This document shows positions 52,014 to 60,361 of a DNA stretch of 64,000 bases, piece after piece. Made by a program: the position numbers and the translations under genes. The stretch is from an uncultured Dehalococcoidia bacterium. Lineage in GTDB: Bacteria; Chloroflexota; Dehalococcoidia; Lucifugimonadales; G958296245. The stretch lies in the NCBI GenBank assembly GCA_958296245.1, contig OY282458.1, positions 744,001 through 808,000 on the forward strand, read 5' to 3'. Under the pieces are notes generated by a model. The model was not told the origin of the DNA and did no database searches. It worked only from the letters and a program-made list of their open reading frames with translations. The first letter of the stretch is position 1; every line of letters begins with the position of its first letter.

Positions 52014-52976
52014 ATGATGGAGCAACGTTGCCATACAGCCCAGCCGTGGGTGCGAGGCCTCGACGGCCTAGCCGTCGAGGCGCTGGCGATCGACCTTGCG
52101 GGCAGGGCGGGGGAACTGCTGGCCGAGCGTTTTGGCGCGGCGGTTGCCGTTGAGTACAAGGACGAGGCAGGGCGTGACCCGGTCACAGAGGTTGACCGGG
52201 AGTGCCAGAGGATGCTCTCCGACGCGATCGGGGAGGTCTTTCCCGGCCACGGGTTTCTGGGGGAGGAGGGGAATCACGACGACGACGAGGCCGCGCCGGA
52301 CCTGGTATGGGTCGTCGATCCGATAGACGGTACGAAGAACTACGCTATCGGGCTGCCGATCTACGCTTGCTCTATTGGGGTGCTCTTCAGGGGAGAGCCG
52401 GTTGTGGGAGCCGTCCATCTACCGTGGCCCGGTGAGGTCCGGGGGGTCGTGCTGCATGGCAGCGCCGGTTCGGGGGCTTTCGCGGGCGGCCGGCGGCTCT
52501 CGGTGGTCGATGGCCCCAGGCCCAAGGGCGGACGTCTGGCAGCCGTTCCCGGCTCGTTCATGGGTCTGTTCAGGCCCGGCGGGCGGCTGGTCCGTGATCT
52601 GGGTGAGTATAGGGTAGCCGGTAGCACGGTGTACGAGGTCGCCCTGACCGCCATGGGGCGGTTACAGCTTGCGGCGGCCACGTCTCCAAGCATTTGGGAC
52701 GTGGCCGCCGTTGCGGTTCTCGTGCGCGAGGCCGGCGGGGCGGCCATGAGCGCGGCGCGCTCCTCGAGGCTGGCGGGGCTGCTGCCGGACGCGGTGAGAT
52801 GGCAGCCCCTGAGGTCGTTCGGCCCCGCCGAGGGTGCGATGACCTATGGGCATCTCCGCAGATGGTCGAAGCCCACCCTGTTCGGCGGGCCCGGGGTGGT
52901 CCGCTACGTCACGGACCGCCTGAGCGCTCACAGCCGCGCGGGACCCCTTTCGTATCGGCGGCGGCGCCGCTGGTAG
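52014..52976 (+). CDS. Inositol monophosphatase-family protein
   Basis: A 320-aa FIG-superfamily phosphatase. Metal motifs FLGEEG (E84/E85), VVDPIDGTKNY (D102, D105) and SIWDVAA near residue 225 are complete. Substrates in the family include inositol phosphates, fructose-1,6-bisphosphate and PAP. The C-terminal 50 residues are an Arg-rich extension beyond the usual end. Confidence 0.9.
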   Translation: MMEQRCHTAQPWVRGLDGLAVEALAIDLAGRAGELLAERFGAAVAVEYKDEAGRDPVTEVDRECQRMLSDAIGEVFPGHGFLGEEGNHDDDEAAPDLVWVVDPIDGTKNYAIGLPIYACSIGVLFRGEPVVGAVHLPWPGEVRGVVLHGSAGSGAFAGGRRLSVVDGPRPKGGRLAAVPGSFMGLFRPGGRLVRDLGEYRVAGSTVYEVALTAMGRLQLAAATSPSIWDVAAVAVLVREAGGAAMSAARSSRLAGLLPDAVRWQPLRSFGPAEGAMTYGHLRRWSKPTLFGGPGVVRYVTDRLSAHSRAGPLSYRRRRRW

Positions 52977-52998
52977 CTCAGGTCGGCTCCTACCGGCA

Positions 52999-53778
52999 TT
53001 AGACCAAAGGCCACGGGACGTTGCGGCCTCGGTGAAGCTCCGGGATTACCGGCTCCCGGAGGATCGCCTCGAAGCGGTTCATCAGCGCGTCGTATTCTTG
53101 GTCGGCGACGAGTCGGCGCAGGCCGTCGGCCGGATCCTCTCGTGAATCGAGGCGGTCTCTGAGGGCTGCCAGGTCGTCGAGTATCGGATCCGGGATCGCT
53201 TCGCCCCAGAACTCCAGCATCACTGTTCGCAGCTTGAAGACGTGGTGGAAGGTCAGGCCGTGGTCGATGCTCCAGACCGTGCCGTCGCCCCCCAGGATGC
53301 AATGGCCGCCTTTCCTGTCGGCGTTGTTGGTCAGCAGGTCGAAGACCGCCAGCGGCAGCATGTCGTTGGCGCGGTCTTTGACGAGATCGAAGTAGGTTAT
53401 GTTCGGGTCCGACTCTATGTATAGCTGCATGGACCCGACGCCGTAGGGACCGTCCCTCACCACGGTGGGAGGGATATTGGGCCATCCCAGGCTCCGGCTC
53501 ACGAGATATGAGGCGTATTCCCGTTTGTGGAGGGTCCCCGTGGGGAAGTCGTGCAGTGGCCGCTCTCCCCTTTGAGGCTTGTAGACCGCGCGAAGGCGCT
53601 TACTCGGTCCGGCGTCCAGGCGGACGACCAAGGTGCTGTTGGAACTCCAGGGAACGTATTGGCCGCTGACGACCTCGCCGGATTCAAGTATGCTCAGGGC
53701 ATCTTCCTCGGGCAGGTCGACGGCCCGCTTGGGGCCGTTATGGGGCTGCTCGCTCTCGGAGCTGGTCCGCGCAGACAT
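52999..53778 (-). CDS. SCO1664-family protein (PI3/4-kinase-like fold)
   Basis: A 259-aa protein. LVVRLDAGPSKRLRAVYKPQRGERPLHDFP carries the kinase-like lysine (YKP), LPLAVFDLLTNNADRK the D-x-x-x-N-x-D catalytic loop, and VWSIDHGLTFH the DHG metal motif. These match the family found with DUF3090 in Actinobacteria and Chloroflexota. Function unknown. 16 bp after the DUF3090 gene. Confidence 0.87.
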   Translation of the reverse strand: MSARTSSESEQPHNGPKRAVDLPEEDALSILESGEVVSGQYVPWSSNSTLVVRLDAGPSKRLRAVYKPQRGERPLHDFPTGTLHKREYASYLVSRSLGWPNIPPTVVRDGPYGVGSMQLYIESDPNITYFDLVKDRANDMLPLAVFDLLTNNADRKGGHCILGGDGTVWSIDHGLTFHHVFKLRTVMLEFWGEAIPDPILDDLAALRDRLDSREDPADGLRRLVADQEYDALMNRFEAILREPVIPELHRGRNVPWPLV

Positions 53779-53794
53779 GACGAACGCCTCGCGG

Positions 53795-54319
53795 CTATCC
53801 GGAGAGCTCCGGCGGGGCCATTTTGTTGTGTCCGTTCCGTCTCGGGCAGACGTGCCCCGTCTCGTCTATCGGCCCGCCGCATAGCGGGCACAACGGCCTC
53901 CCGGACGCGCACACGTCGAGCGCCTCAGCGGCGAAGGCCTCCAGGTCTTCGCGGCTTCCCCAGACTCGGACGGCAGGCGCGGCGCCCTCGCCGGCCTCGG
54001 CGTCGTAGGCCTCGATCAGGAACCTGCCGCTGCCGCCGTGGTGGCCCAGCTGGAGCTTGGCGACCCTCATCTCGATATGGGGCCCCGGCGCGCTCCGGCC
54101 CCCGCCCTCGTCCGGGAGAGGCTCCCCTCCCTCCGGTACCGTGACGAGCAGTTGCCTGATAGCCAGCGACAACTGGAAGAGCAGTTCCTTCTCCAGCCAT
54201 AGCACAGCCAAACGCCCGCCGCCGTCAACGACGATCCGGAAGGTCCTGTTGCCGGGTTCGCCCAGAGCCTCAGCCCGCAGGCCGTCTATCGAATTGAACT
54301 CCGATTCCGCGTCGGCCAT
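53795..54319 (-). CDS. DUF3090-family protein with C-terminal zinc ribbon
   Basis: About 174 aa from ATG 54319. RTFRIVVDGGGRLAVLWLEKELLFQLSLAIRQLL is the family core. The C-terminus CPLCGGPIDETGHVCPRRNGH is a zinc-ribbon-like set of three Cys and two His. Usually encoded next to SCO1664 and a histidine phosphatase; the latter is not in the window. Confidence 0.87.
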   Translation of the reverse strand: MADAESEFNSIDGLRAEALGEPGNRTFRIVVDGGGRLAVLWLEKELLFQLSLAIRQLLVTVPEGGEPLPDEGGGRSAPGPHIEMRVAKLQLGHHGGSGRFLIEAYDAEAGEGAAPAVRVWGSREDLEAFAAEALDVCASGRPLCPLCGGPIDETGHVCPRRNGHNKMAPPELSG

Positions 54320-54380
54320 CTCGCCCCCCATGTTAGATGGTAGTCGATTCGCCCGCAAGCAGCAGAGCGTGAAGGAGTCC

Positions 54381-54507
54381 GTCCCAGATTTAGTGGGTGC
54401 CTCCTGGGAGCGCGGGCGTCTCGCCCGCACCACCCCGGGGCCTGCGCCGGAAAGACGGGATGGGTAGCGCCGTCCTAATGAAACGACACCGCCTACTAGT
54501 CTGGGAC
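54381..54507 (+). mobile_element. Small palindromic element of a second family, copy 1
   Basis: Ends GTCCCAGATTTAG and CTAGTCTGGGAC are imperfect inverted repeats. An identical 36-nt core (54399-54434) contains GCGGGCG-TCT-CGCCCGC and is found again at 63073-63108. About 127 bp, no ORF. No clear target duplication. Confidence 0.6.
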
Positions 54508-54602
54508 AGTTTCGGCGTGAGCCGATTGGAGCCGACGGGTTTGGTTTCTACTTCGGTTTGAAGTACCATAACGCCGTCATCAAAGCAGGGGGAGCACGTC
54601 CG

Positions 54603-55355
54603 ATGAGATTCGCGCGATACGAAGCACACGGGGAGATAGCCTACGGGGTGGTCAAGGGTAGTACGGTCAAGCAGCTTACTACGACGCCCTTCGAGGACTA
54701 CGAGGTCACCGACCACGAGCATGGTTTGGACGAGGTGCGGCTGCTGGCGCCCTGTACTCCGAGCAAGATCGTCGCCATCGGGCTGAACTACGCCAGCCAC
54801 TTGGGCGGCCGCGAGGCGCCCAAGGTCCCCGAACCCTTCTTGAAGACGCCGTCTTCGATCATCAATCCCGGGGACACCATCGTCATCCCACGGGAGGCGG
54901 CGGAGGTGCAGGAGGAAGGGGAGCTCACCGTGGTAATCGGCAAGCGGTGCAGGGGCGCGGCGAGGGCCGACGCGCTGAGCTACGTTCTGGGCTACACCTG
55001 CGGCAACGACGTCAGCGCTCGCCAGTGGCAGCGCGGCGACCTCCAGTGGTGGCGAGCCAAGTCCAGCGACACCTTCGCGCCATTCGGTCCGTTCATCGTC
55101 ACCGACCTGGACCCCGGCGACCTTCACCTGCAGGCGCGCACCAACGGAAAGGTGGTCCAGGACAGCAGCACGTCGGACCTGATCCACGACGTCCCAAGCA
55201 TCATCGAGTTCGTGAGCCGCGTCATGACCCTGCTGCCGGGCGACGTCATCATGACGGGCACCCCCGGACAACCCGGTTACCTGGAGCCCGGGGACACCGT
55301 GGAGATAGAGATAGAGGGCATAGGCGTCCTCAGCAACCCGGTCGCCTCGGAGTAA
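54603..55355 (+). CDS. Fumarylacetoacetate hydrolase-family protein
   Basis: A 250-aa FAH-fold enzyme. GLNYASHL, the metal glutamates in EVQEEGELTVVIGK, YTCGNDVSARQWQ, the KSSDTFAPFGPF substrate loop, and TGTPGQPGYLEPGDTVEIEIEGIG are all typical. Members include 2-hydroxyhepta-2,4-diene-1,7-dioate isomerases and acylpyruvases. Mg-dependent C-C hydrolysis is likely; substrate unknown. Confidence 0.92.
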   Translation: MRFARYEAHGEIAYGVVKGSTVKQLTTTPFEDYEVTDHEHGLDEVRLLAPCTPSKIVAIGLNYASHLGGREAPKVPEPFLKTPSSIINPGDTIVIPREAAEVQEEGELTVVIGKRCRGAARADALSYVLGYTCGNDVSARQWQRGDLQWWRAKSSDTFAPFGPFIVTDLDPGDLHLQARTNGKVVQDSSTSDLIHDVPSIIEFVSRVMTLLPGDVIMTGTPGQPGYLEPGDTVEIEIEGIGVLSNPVASE

Positions 55356-55457
55356 GACGGCGCGGCATGGGCTGCTGACGGCAGGCCGCGACCTTCCCAA
55401 GCCTGGCAGGGTTTCCGGTCGAGTGTGGGCGCTCTCGTCCGAGTGTAACGTCGGGCG

Positions 55458-56192
55458 CTAGAAGATCTGCTCTGCCCTGAGGGCCAGCAGTTCGGAGCCC
55501 TTGCCGAGCGCCCAGTAGTAGATGAGATAGGCGCCCGCGGCGATCATGGCCACCTTGCCGGCCGGCTCGACCCAGAGCATGATCTTGCGTATCCAGCGCG
55601 AGACCGCGTCCTTGAAGAAGACTATGCCGAGGGTTGCGCCCACTATTACGGCCCCCATGCCGAGGCCGTAGCTTACGGAGCCTATGACCGCCTCGGCGAC
55701 GCTTCCGGCGCTGAGGCTCTGGCCCGCCACGATGCCGACCGCCACGAGGAAGAGAGGCAGCGCGCAGCTCAGGGAGGCGATGGCGTAGGCGATCCCGAAG
55801 AGGAAGACGCTCCAGAGCCCGCGTCCCTGGCCGAGGTTGACGCGGCTCGCGGACATGATGGCGATCTTCCTGCCGGTCGCCAGCAGCCATATCCCAACGG
55901 CCATTATGGCGACGCCGACGCCCAGCCCGACGAACGGCAGCAGCTTGCCCACGACCGCGCCGCCCGCCGCCAGCACCAGCCCGACCGCTCCGAAGACGAC
56001 GATGAACCCAGCCGTGGCGGACAGCCCCATCAGCAGGCCGTTGAAGCCGGACTTGACGGGGTTCGCGTCCGCCTCGGCTGTGCCAAGCTGGTACCCGACG
56101 TAGGCGGGGAACATCGCCGCGCCGCAGGGGTTGAAGGCCGCCGCGAGGCCGGCGGTGAACGCAAACACCAGCGGTACGTCTATGTTGATCAT
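55458..56192 (-). CDS. CcdA/DsbD-type thiol-disulfide membrane transporter
   Basis: A 244-aa protein with six to seven TMs. Redox cysteines C23 (NPCGA) and C143 (SLSCALP) occupy the CcdA positions in TM1 and TM4. It moves electrons from cytoplasmic thioredoxin to extracytoplasmic partners. Begins 18 bp after the MoeB/ThiF gene, and ends the minus-strand run that holds the UGSC selenoprotein. Confidence 0.85.
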   Translation of the reverse strand: MINIDVPLVFAFTAGLAAAFNPCGAAMFPAYVGYQLGTAEADANPVKSGFNGLLMGLSATAGFIVVFGAVGLVLAAGGAVVGKLLPFVGLGVGVAIMAVGIWLLATGRKIAIMSASRVNLGQGRGLWSVFLFGIAYAIASLSCALPLFLVAVGIVAGQSLSAGSVAEAVIGSVSYGLGMGAVIVGATLGIVFFKDAVSRWIRKIMLWVEPAGKVAMIAAGAYLIYYWALGKGSELLALRAEQIF

Positions 56193-56210
56193 CTGTGCGC
56201 CAAAGCTGGA

Positions 56211-57038
56211 TTACGCAGGGGCCGGGGGGATCCCGCAGAATGCCTCATAATCGATCAACTCAGTGACGGTCGGGTTGTCGCCGCAGAGGGGGCACTTTGG
56301 GTTGCGAGACAGCTTCACCGCCCGGAACTCCATCGACAGCGCGTCGATGAGCAAGAGCCGGCCCGACAGAGAGTCGCCTATGTCCATGATGAGCTTTACC
56401 GTCTCGGTGGCCTGAATGGACCCCACGAGGCCGGGGAGCATGCCCAGGACGCCCGCCTCGGCGCAGCTCGGGACCTCCCCGGGCGGCGGCGGCTCTGGAA
56501 ACAGGCACCGGTAGCACCCGCGGCCCGGCAGGAAGACCGTCGCCTGTCCGTCGAAGATCAATATGCTGCCGTCCACGAGGGGCTTGTTGCTCAGATAGGC
56601 CGCGTCGTTTGCCAGGTAGCGCGCCGGGAAGTTGTCCGCGCCGTTCACGATGACGTCGTAGCCGGCCATGATCCCCATTGCGTTGTCGGAGGTCAGCGGC
56701 TCCTCGTGCGTGATCACGTTGACGTCCGGGTTGTACGCCCTGAGGGTCTCCCTTGCCGAGTCGGCCTTGGAGCGGCCGACGTCAGCATTCTGATGCAGAA
56801 TCTGACGCTGGAGATTCGTGACGTCCACGGTGTCGAAGTCCACGATGCCGATCGTACCCACGCCCGCCAGCGTCAAGTAGATGGATACCGGGGAGCCGAG
56901 GCCGCCGGCGCCGATGATCAGCGCCCTAGCGTCCAGCATCTTCCTCTGGCCGCCGCTGCCCACCTGGGGCATGATGATGTGGCGGCTGTACCGTTGCACC
57001 TGATACGGCGTGAGCGTGCGCGGCGTCGTGACTACCAT
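56211..57038 (-). CDS. MoeB/ThiF-family E1-like adenylyltransferase
   Basis: 275 aa from the ATG at 57038 (GGAGGAG upstream). ATP loop GAGGLGSP (43-50), D in VDFDTVDVTNLQRQ, the CYRC and CPLC zinc cysteines, and CAEAGVLGMLPG with the catalytic cysteine. Without a rhodanese domain. It adenylates a ubiquitin-like sulfur carrier (MoaD/ThiS type), for which no gene is seen here. Confidence 0.92.
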   Translation of the reverse strand: MVVTTPRTLTPYQVQRYSRHIIMPQVGSGGQRKMLDARALIIGAGGLGSPVSIYLTLAGVGTIGIVDFDTVDVTNLQRQILHQNADVGRSKADSARETLRAYNPDVNVITHEEPLTSDNAMGIMAGYDVIVNGADNFPARYLANDAAYLSNKPLVDGSILIFDGQATVFLPGRGCYRCLFPEPPPPGEVPSCAEAGVLGMLPGLVGSIQATETVKLIMDIGDSLSGRLLLIDALSMEFRAVKLSRNPKCPLCGDNPTVTELIDYEAFCGIPPAPA

Positions 57039-57158
57039 TCCCGTCTCCTCCAACAGTCAGAAAGCCTGCCAGCCCGGGGAGGCGAGGCGCTGCTCCACGG
57101 CGAGCCGCGGCCCCCGCAGGCCGACCTAATTATTGATTATAGCATCGCTGCCGGGACG

Positions 57159-57941
57159 TTACGGCGCGGCGATGATCGTATTGGCGGAGTCTGCGGAAAC
57201 GGCCTCGGCGTAGTGGTTGACGGAGATGCCGCCCCCAACGGGCGTGGGCCGCTGAACGATGAACTCGACCCAGTCCGGGGTGTTGAAGGCGCTGAACGCG
57301 AGGTGGAGCGAATCAGCGAGGCTCCGAAACGGATTCGCCAAGTCCGGGTAGAGCACGGGGCCGGTGTCCGTCTGGTAGAAGTCGTACCGCTCACTGACGT
57401 TGATGGTGAATATGGGGTGTTCGAGCTCGACCCGCCACTCGCCGGAGGTTAGCGCGGTGCGGGCGATCAGGGGGCTGCCCGCGTCGACGGCCTCGACGAC
57501 CTCCGAGGGACTCTTGAGCTCGACCCCCTCCTCATACGTGAGCATGAAACGGTGCCTGTGGAAGGCCTCCTTGGTGGCGATTACCTGACGCTCGGGCTGC
57601 GGGCCGAGACTTGGAGGGGTCAGCATTACACCCCGGTCGTTGCGCTCCCAGCTCTTCAGGATTAGCGTCTCGTCCTCCGACATTACGGGGCGGAAGTCGG
57701 CGTTTGGCTGGGTGAATATACCCAAGGGGCGGTCGGCGCCGACGCGCTCGGTCTTGCAGCTCTCGCCCAGGTAGAACTCAGCGCGTCTGCCGTCGCTGCC
57801 GGTGATGGCGCACCGGCAATCGATCCTGATGCGGGCGCGGTTGTGGAGGTTCTGCCTGCGGTCGGTGACGGTCTTCGGCGGGAAAGCCTCGAAGTCCATC
57901 TCGAACATGAAGTAGGACCTATTGTAGTTGAGGACTTGCAT
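57159..57941 (-). CDS. Unknown protein, 260 aa, linked to the UGSC selenoprotein gene
   Basis: Not recognised. No signal peptide or TM. N-terminal YNRSYFMFEMDFEAFPP, a CRC triad (RIDCRCAITG) and LGESCKTERVG with a third cysteine. The rest is mixed beta. SD GGAG 10 nt upstream. Situated between the selenoprotein gene and MoeB on the same strand. A short degraded MITE copy separates it from the selenoprotein gene. Confidence 0.6.
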   Translation of the reverse strand: MQVLNYNRSYFMFEMDFEAFPPKTVTDRRQNLHNRARIRIDCRCAITGSDGRRAEFYLGESCKTERVGADRPLGIFTQPNADFRPVMSEDETLILKSWERNDRGVMLTPPSLGPQPERQVIATKEAFHRHRFMLTYEEGVELKSPSEVVEAVDAGSPLIARTALTSGEWRVELEHPIFTINVSERYDFYQTDTGPVLYPDLANPFRSLADSLHLAFSAFNTPDWVEFIVQRPTPVGGGISVNHYAEAVSADSANTIIAAP

Positions 57942-57964
57942 ATGACGCGGCTCCTTCTCTGTCC

Positions 57965-58047
57965 ACCGGTGTTATGGTCTTTGATTCCCACCCACCCGCC
58001 CTTTGGTAACTGGCGGCACCGCCGCCCAGCCCCCCTGCCGGAGGGTC
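57965..58047 (-). mobile_element. Degraded MITE-like element, copy G, abutting the UGSC stop codon
   Basis: On the minus strand the block GAGACCC, CCGGCAGGGGG, GCCAGTTACCAAAGGGCGGG and AATCAAAGAC matches the core of the family. Terminal repeats are lost or diverged. The last residues of the selenoprotein (QYRP, stop) lie where the left terminus would be (CAGTACAGGCCATGAGACC resembles CTGTTCAGGCTCTGAGAGACC), so the insertion may have supplied the present stop. Confidence 0.55.
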
Positions 58048-59691
58048 TCATGGCCTGTACTGGTCGATCCCAACGGTGGTTGTCTCCGGGCTGGTCGGCA
58101 TGACCGAGGTCTTGGCTCTGTCGGCGCCGACTACCAGGATACGATAGCGGTCAGCGCTTTCCAGCACCGGCGCCGTGATATTCAGCCGCTGCTCCTCGGT
58201 CAGGTTCTCCAGCCATCTCCAGTGAGCCGCGACCCTGGCCTCGCCCTCCAAGGGCATGTACTGGATCATCTTGCCGAGGCTAGCGTTGGCGTGGGTGTGT
58301 ATGAACTCTGCGGCGCCCCGCTTGGTGAAGCCCTGGGCGCCCACCGGGCCGGCGACGTCGGGCGGCATCAGGATCAGCGTCTCTCTGGTGTGGCGCTCGC
58401 CGAGGCCTCTGTTGCCGAACGTGCAGCCGTACGCGATGGTCTTGAGCAGCCCCTCGGCGGTGTCGTTGCCCTGGTCCTGCACGTCCAGTTCTCCGTCGGT
58501 GATGAACACCGATACGGTGCTGCTCCCGCGTTCGAAACCCTGATCGACGTGGTACGGCTCCCATGGACTCGCATTCTCGTTCTCGGCGATGCACATGATG
58601 AACTTGCGGGTCGTCCCGATCGTGTCCATGTCCATCCGGTTGGGGTACCAGTATCCGATGTTCTTGAGGCAAAGGAAGAAGGCGCGGCCAATGGTGATGT
58701 TGACGGCATTGTCCCGGCCCGGCCCCAGGGCGGACCGGGCGTTGATTCCCAGTTCCGCCGCCGCGGGCCCGTTCACCATCAGAAGGGGCGCGTTGGGGCT
58801 CGTGGACATGAGAAGCGACTTGCCGCCGTGCGGCCCGACTTGAGACAGGGCCTTGACGGCGGCGACGATCACCGGCATGTGCTCCCGCCTTGCCCCCGCG
58901 AGCGCAGCGTTGGCGGCTATCTTCTCAACCGTGGCGAGGCCGAAGCCCGGAGGCACGTCGCAGACGACGTGATCCGGCGGCAGGGAGACACCCTCCAGCA
59001 GATCGTCGACCGCCTCTCTGGTGGCGGCCATGAGCGGGAAGCCGTCTCCCAAGTCCCGGGCGAGGTACTCATCGTTCATCCGCAGCAGGGCGTCGAGCCT
59101 GTCCGCGCCCTCGAACCTGTCGACCTCGCCCGGGTCTTGGTGCTCCGCGCCGGAGTCGGGGCCGCCCGTAGTCAGGGCGCGCACCAGATCGCCGAAGGCG
59201 GGCTCGGTGTTGCGTACCGACTCCTCCGGGTTGAGGTTGCGGTATATCCGGGGCACGACGACGAATTGTAGGCCGGGCATCCCAAACGCGCGGGAACTGG
59301 CGACGGCGTCCCCCTCGAAGCGCCCTGACACGAGAGGGACGGCGGGCCTGCCCATCTTCTCGACCTCGATCATGTCGTGGACCATCCACGACGCGCATGT
59401 CCCTCAGTCGGCGGTGGCCCCCACGACGACGTCGCACTCTTCGGCGGCCTGCCTCAACACCTGAGGCGGCGCGGGATAGTTGCCGCTCGTGTAGAACCTT
59501 GTTTCCAGGTCGTCGAAGCGCTCCCTGAGCATCTCGCCCACGCGGTTCAGGGCTACGTCGCCGCCGTGGGTGCCGCTCCAGACCAGTCCGACCCTCTTGC
59601 CGCTCAGGTCTTCGGGGCGGGGGGTGGCGGGCAGGGTGGCGAGCATCCCCCTCTGCTGCGCCACCGGATTGAGAACCTCTAGCAAGTGCAT
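58048..59691 (-). CDS. UGSC-family selenoprotein (in-frame UGA = Sec96)
   Basis: A 547-aa protein when the UGA at 59404-59406 is read as selenocysteine. The upstream part (MHLLEVLNPVAQQ...VVVGATAD) and downstream part (GTCASWMVHDMIEVEKMG) are in one frame, giving GATAD-U96-G-T-C99-ASW. This matches the family named for its U-G-S-C motif, here with S replaced by T. Strong AAAGGAGG precedes the ATG at 59691. A hairpin follows the UGA. The N-terminal 170 residues are the recognisable domain; the C-terminal 375 residues, with repeated VxVxAA/IxG patterns, are not recognised. Part of an operon with the propeller and DUF502 genes. Confidence 0.9.
59374..59392 (-). promoter_or_regulatory. Bacterial SECIS-like hairpin of the UGSC gene
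   Basis: Eleven nt after the UGA, GTCGTGGA-TGG-TCCACGAC forms a perfect 8-bp stem with a 3-nt loop. Very similar placement to the SelW-like SECIS (10 nt). Confidence 0.7.
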
Positions 59692-59722
59692 GGCAGGCTG
59701 CCTCCTTTAAGTCCCGATCACG

Positions 59723-60361
59723 TCAGCTCGGTAGGCGTATCGTACAGACCCTGCGGGTGGCGGCGCAGCAGAGCCATATTTCGCCGTCGTGCAGCGTAAG
59801 GCCGTGCGCCTCGGGGTCCGGGACCGCGATCCGGTCCAGGACCTCCCCCGTGTCCGCGTCGAGCTTGTGTACCAGCTTCATTGTGGTGTCGGCGCACCAG
59901 ACGGCGCCGTCCCGGAAGAATATCCCGTGAGGCCGGGGGCCGGGGGTCGGTATGGAGCGCTTGGTCTCCATCGTGCGGGGGTCGATGAGGAACAGCCGCC
60001 GCGCGGCGGGTACGGCCACCCACATGTTCCGCTCGTCCACCCACTCCAGGCCGTGGGCGCCGGACCTACGGTCATTGCCGCTGACGGGCGTTTCATAGCG
60101 GCCTACGGTGCGCCCCTCGTAGTCGGTCTTGACCAGTTCGAGCGTGTAGGTCGAAGCGACCCACAGGAACCCGCCGCCCTCCGTGACCCCGCTGGAGCGC
60201 TGAGTTTCCGTTGGAAGCTTGGCGATAACGGCTCCGTCGTCGTAGTCAAGCTTGTACAGGGCGTTGTCGGTTTGGTCGATGACCCACAGGCCGTCGGCGG
60301 AAGCCTGCAGCCCGTTGGGCTGAGGCCCGGGCGTGATCCATCTGTCCCGTATTTCGCTCAT
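59723..60361 (-). CDS. Beta-propeller protein (SMP-30/NHL-like)
   Basis: A 212-aa protein with repeated blades around GLWVIDQTDNALYKLDYDDG, FLWVASTYTLELVKTDYEG, NMWVAVPAARRLFLIDPRT, AVWCADTTMKLVHKLDADTG and EIWLCCAATRRVCTI. This blade pattern (W-V/C-x(n)-L-D) is shared with virginiamycin B lyase and SMP-30-like proteins. Only five blades, so probably incomplete or dimeric. Starts with ATGA overlap with the DUF502 gene and ends 31 bp before the selenoprotein. Confidence 0.75.
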   Translation of the reverse strand: MSEIRDRWITPGPQPNGLQASADGLWVIDQTDNALYKLDYDDGAVIAKLPTETQRSSGVTEGGGFLWVASTYTLELVKTDYEGRTVGRYETPVSGNDRRSGAHGLEWVDERNMWVAVPAARRLFLIDPRTMETKRSIPTPGPRPHGIFFRDGAVWCADTTMKLVHKLDADTGEVLDRIAVPDPEAHGLTLHDGEIWLCCAATRRVCTIRLPS

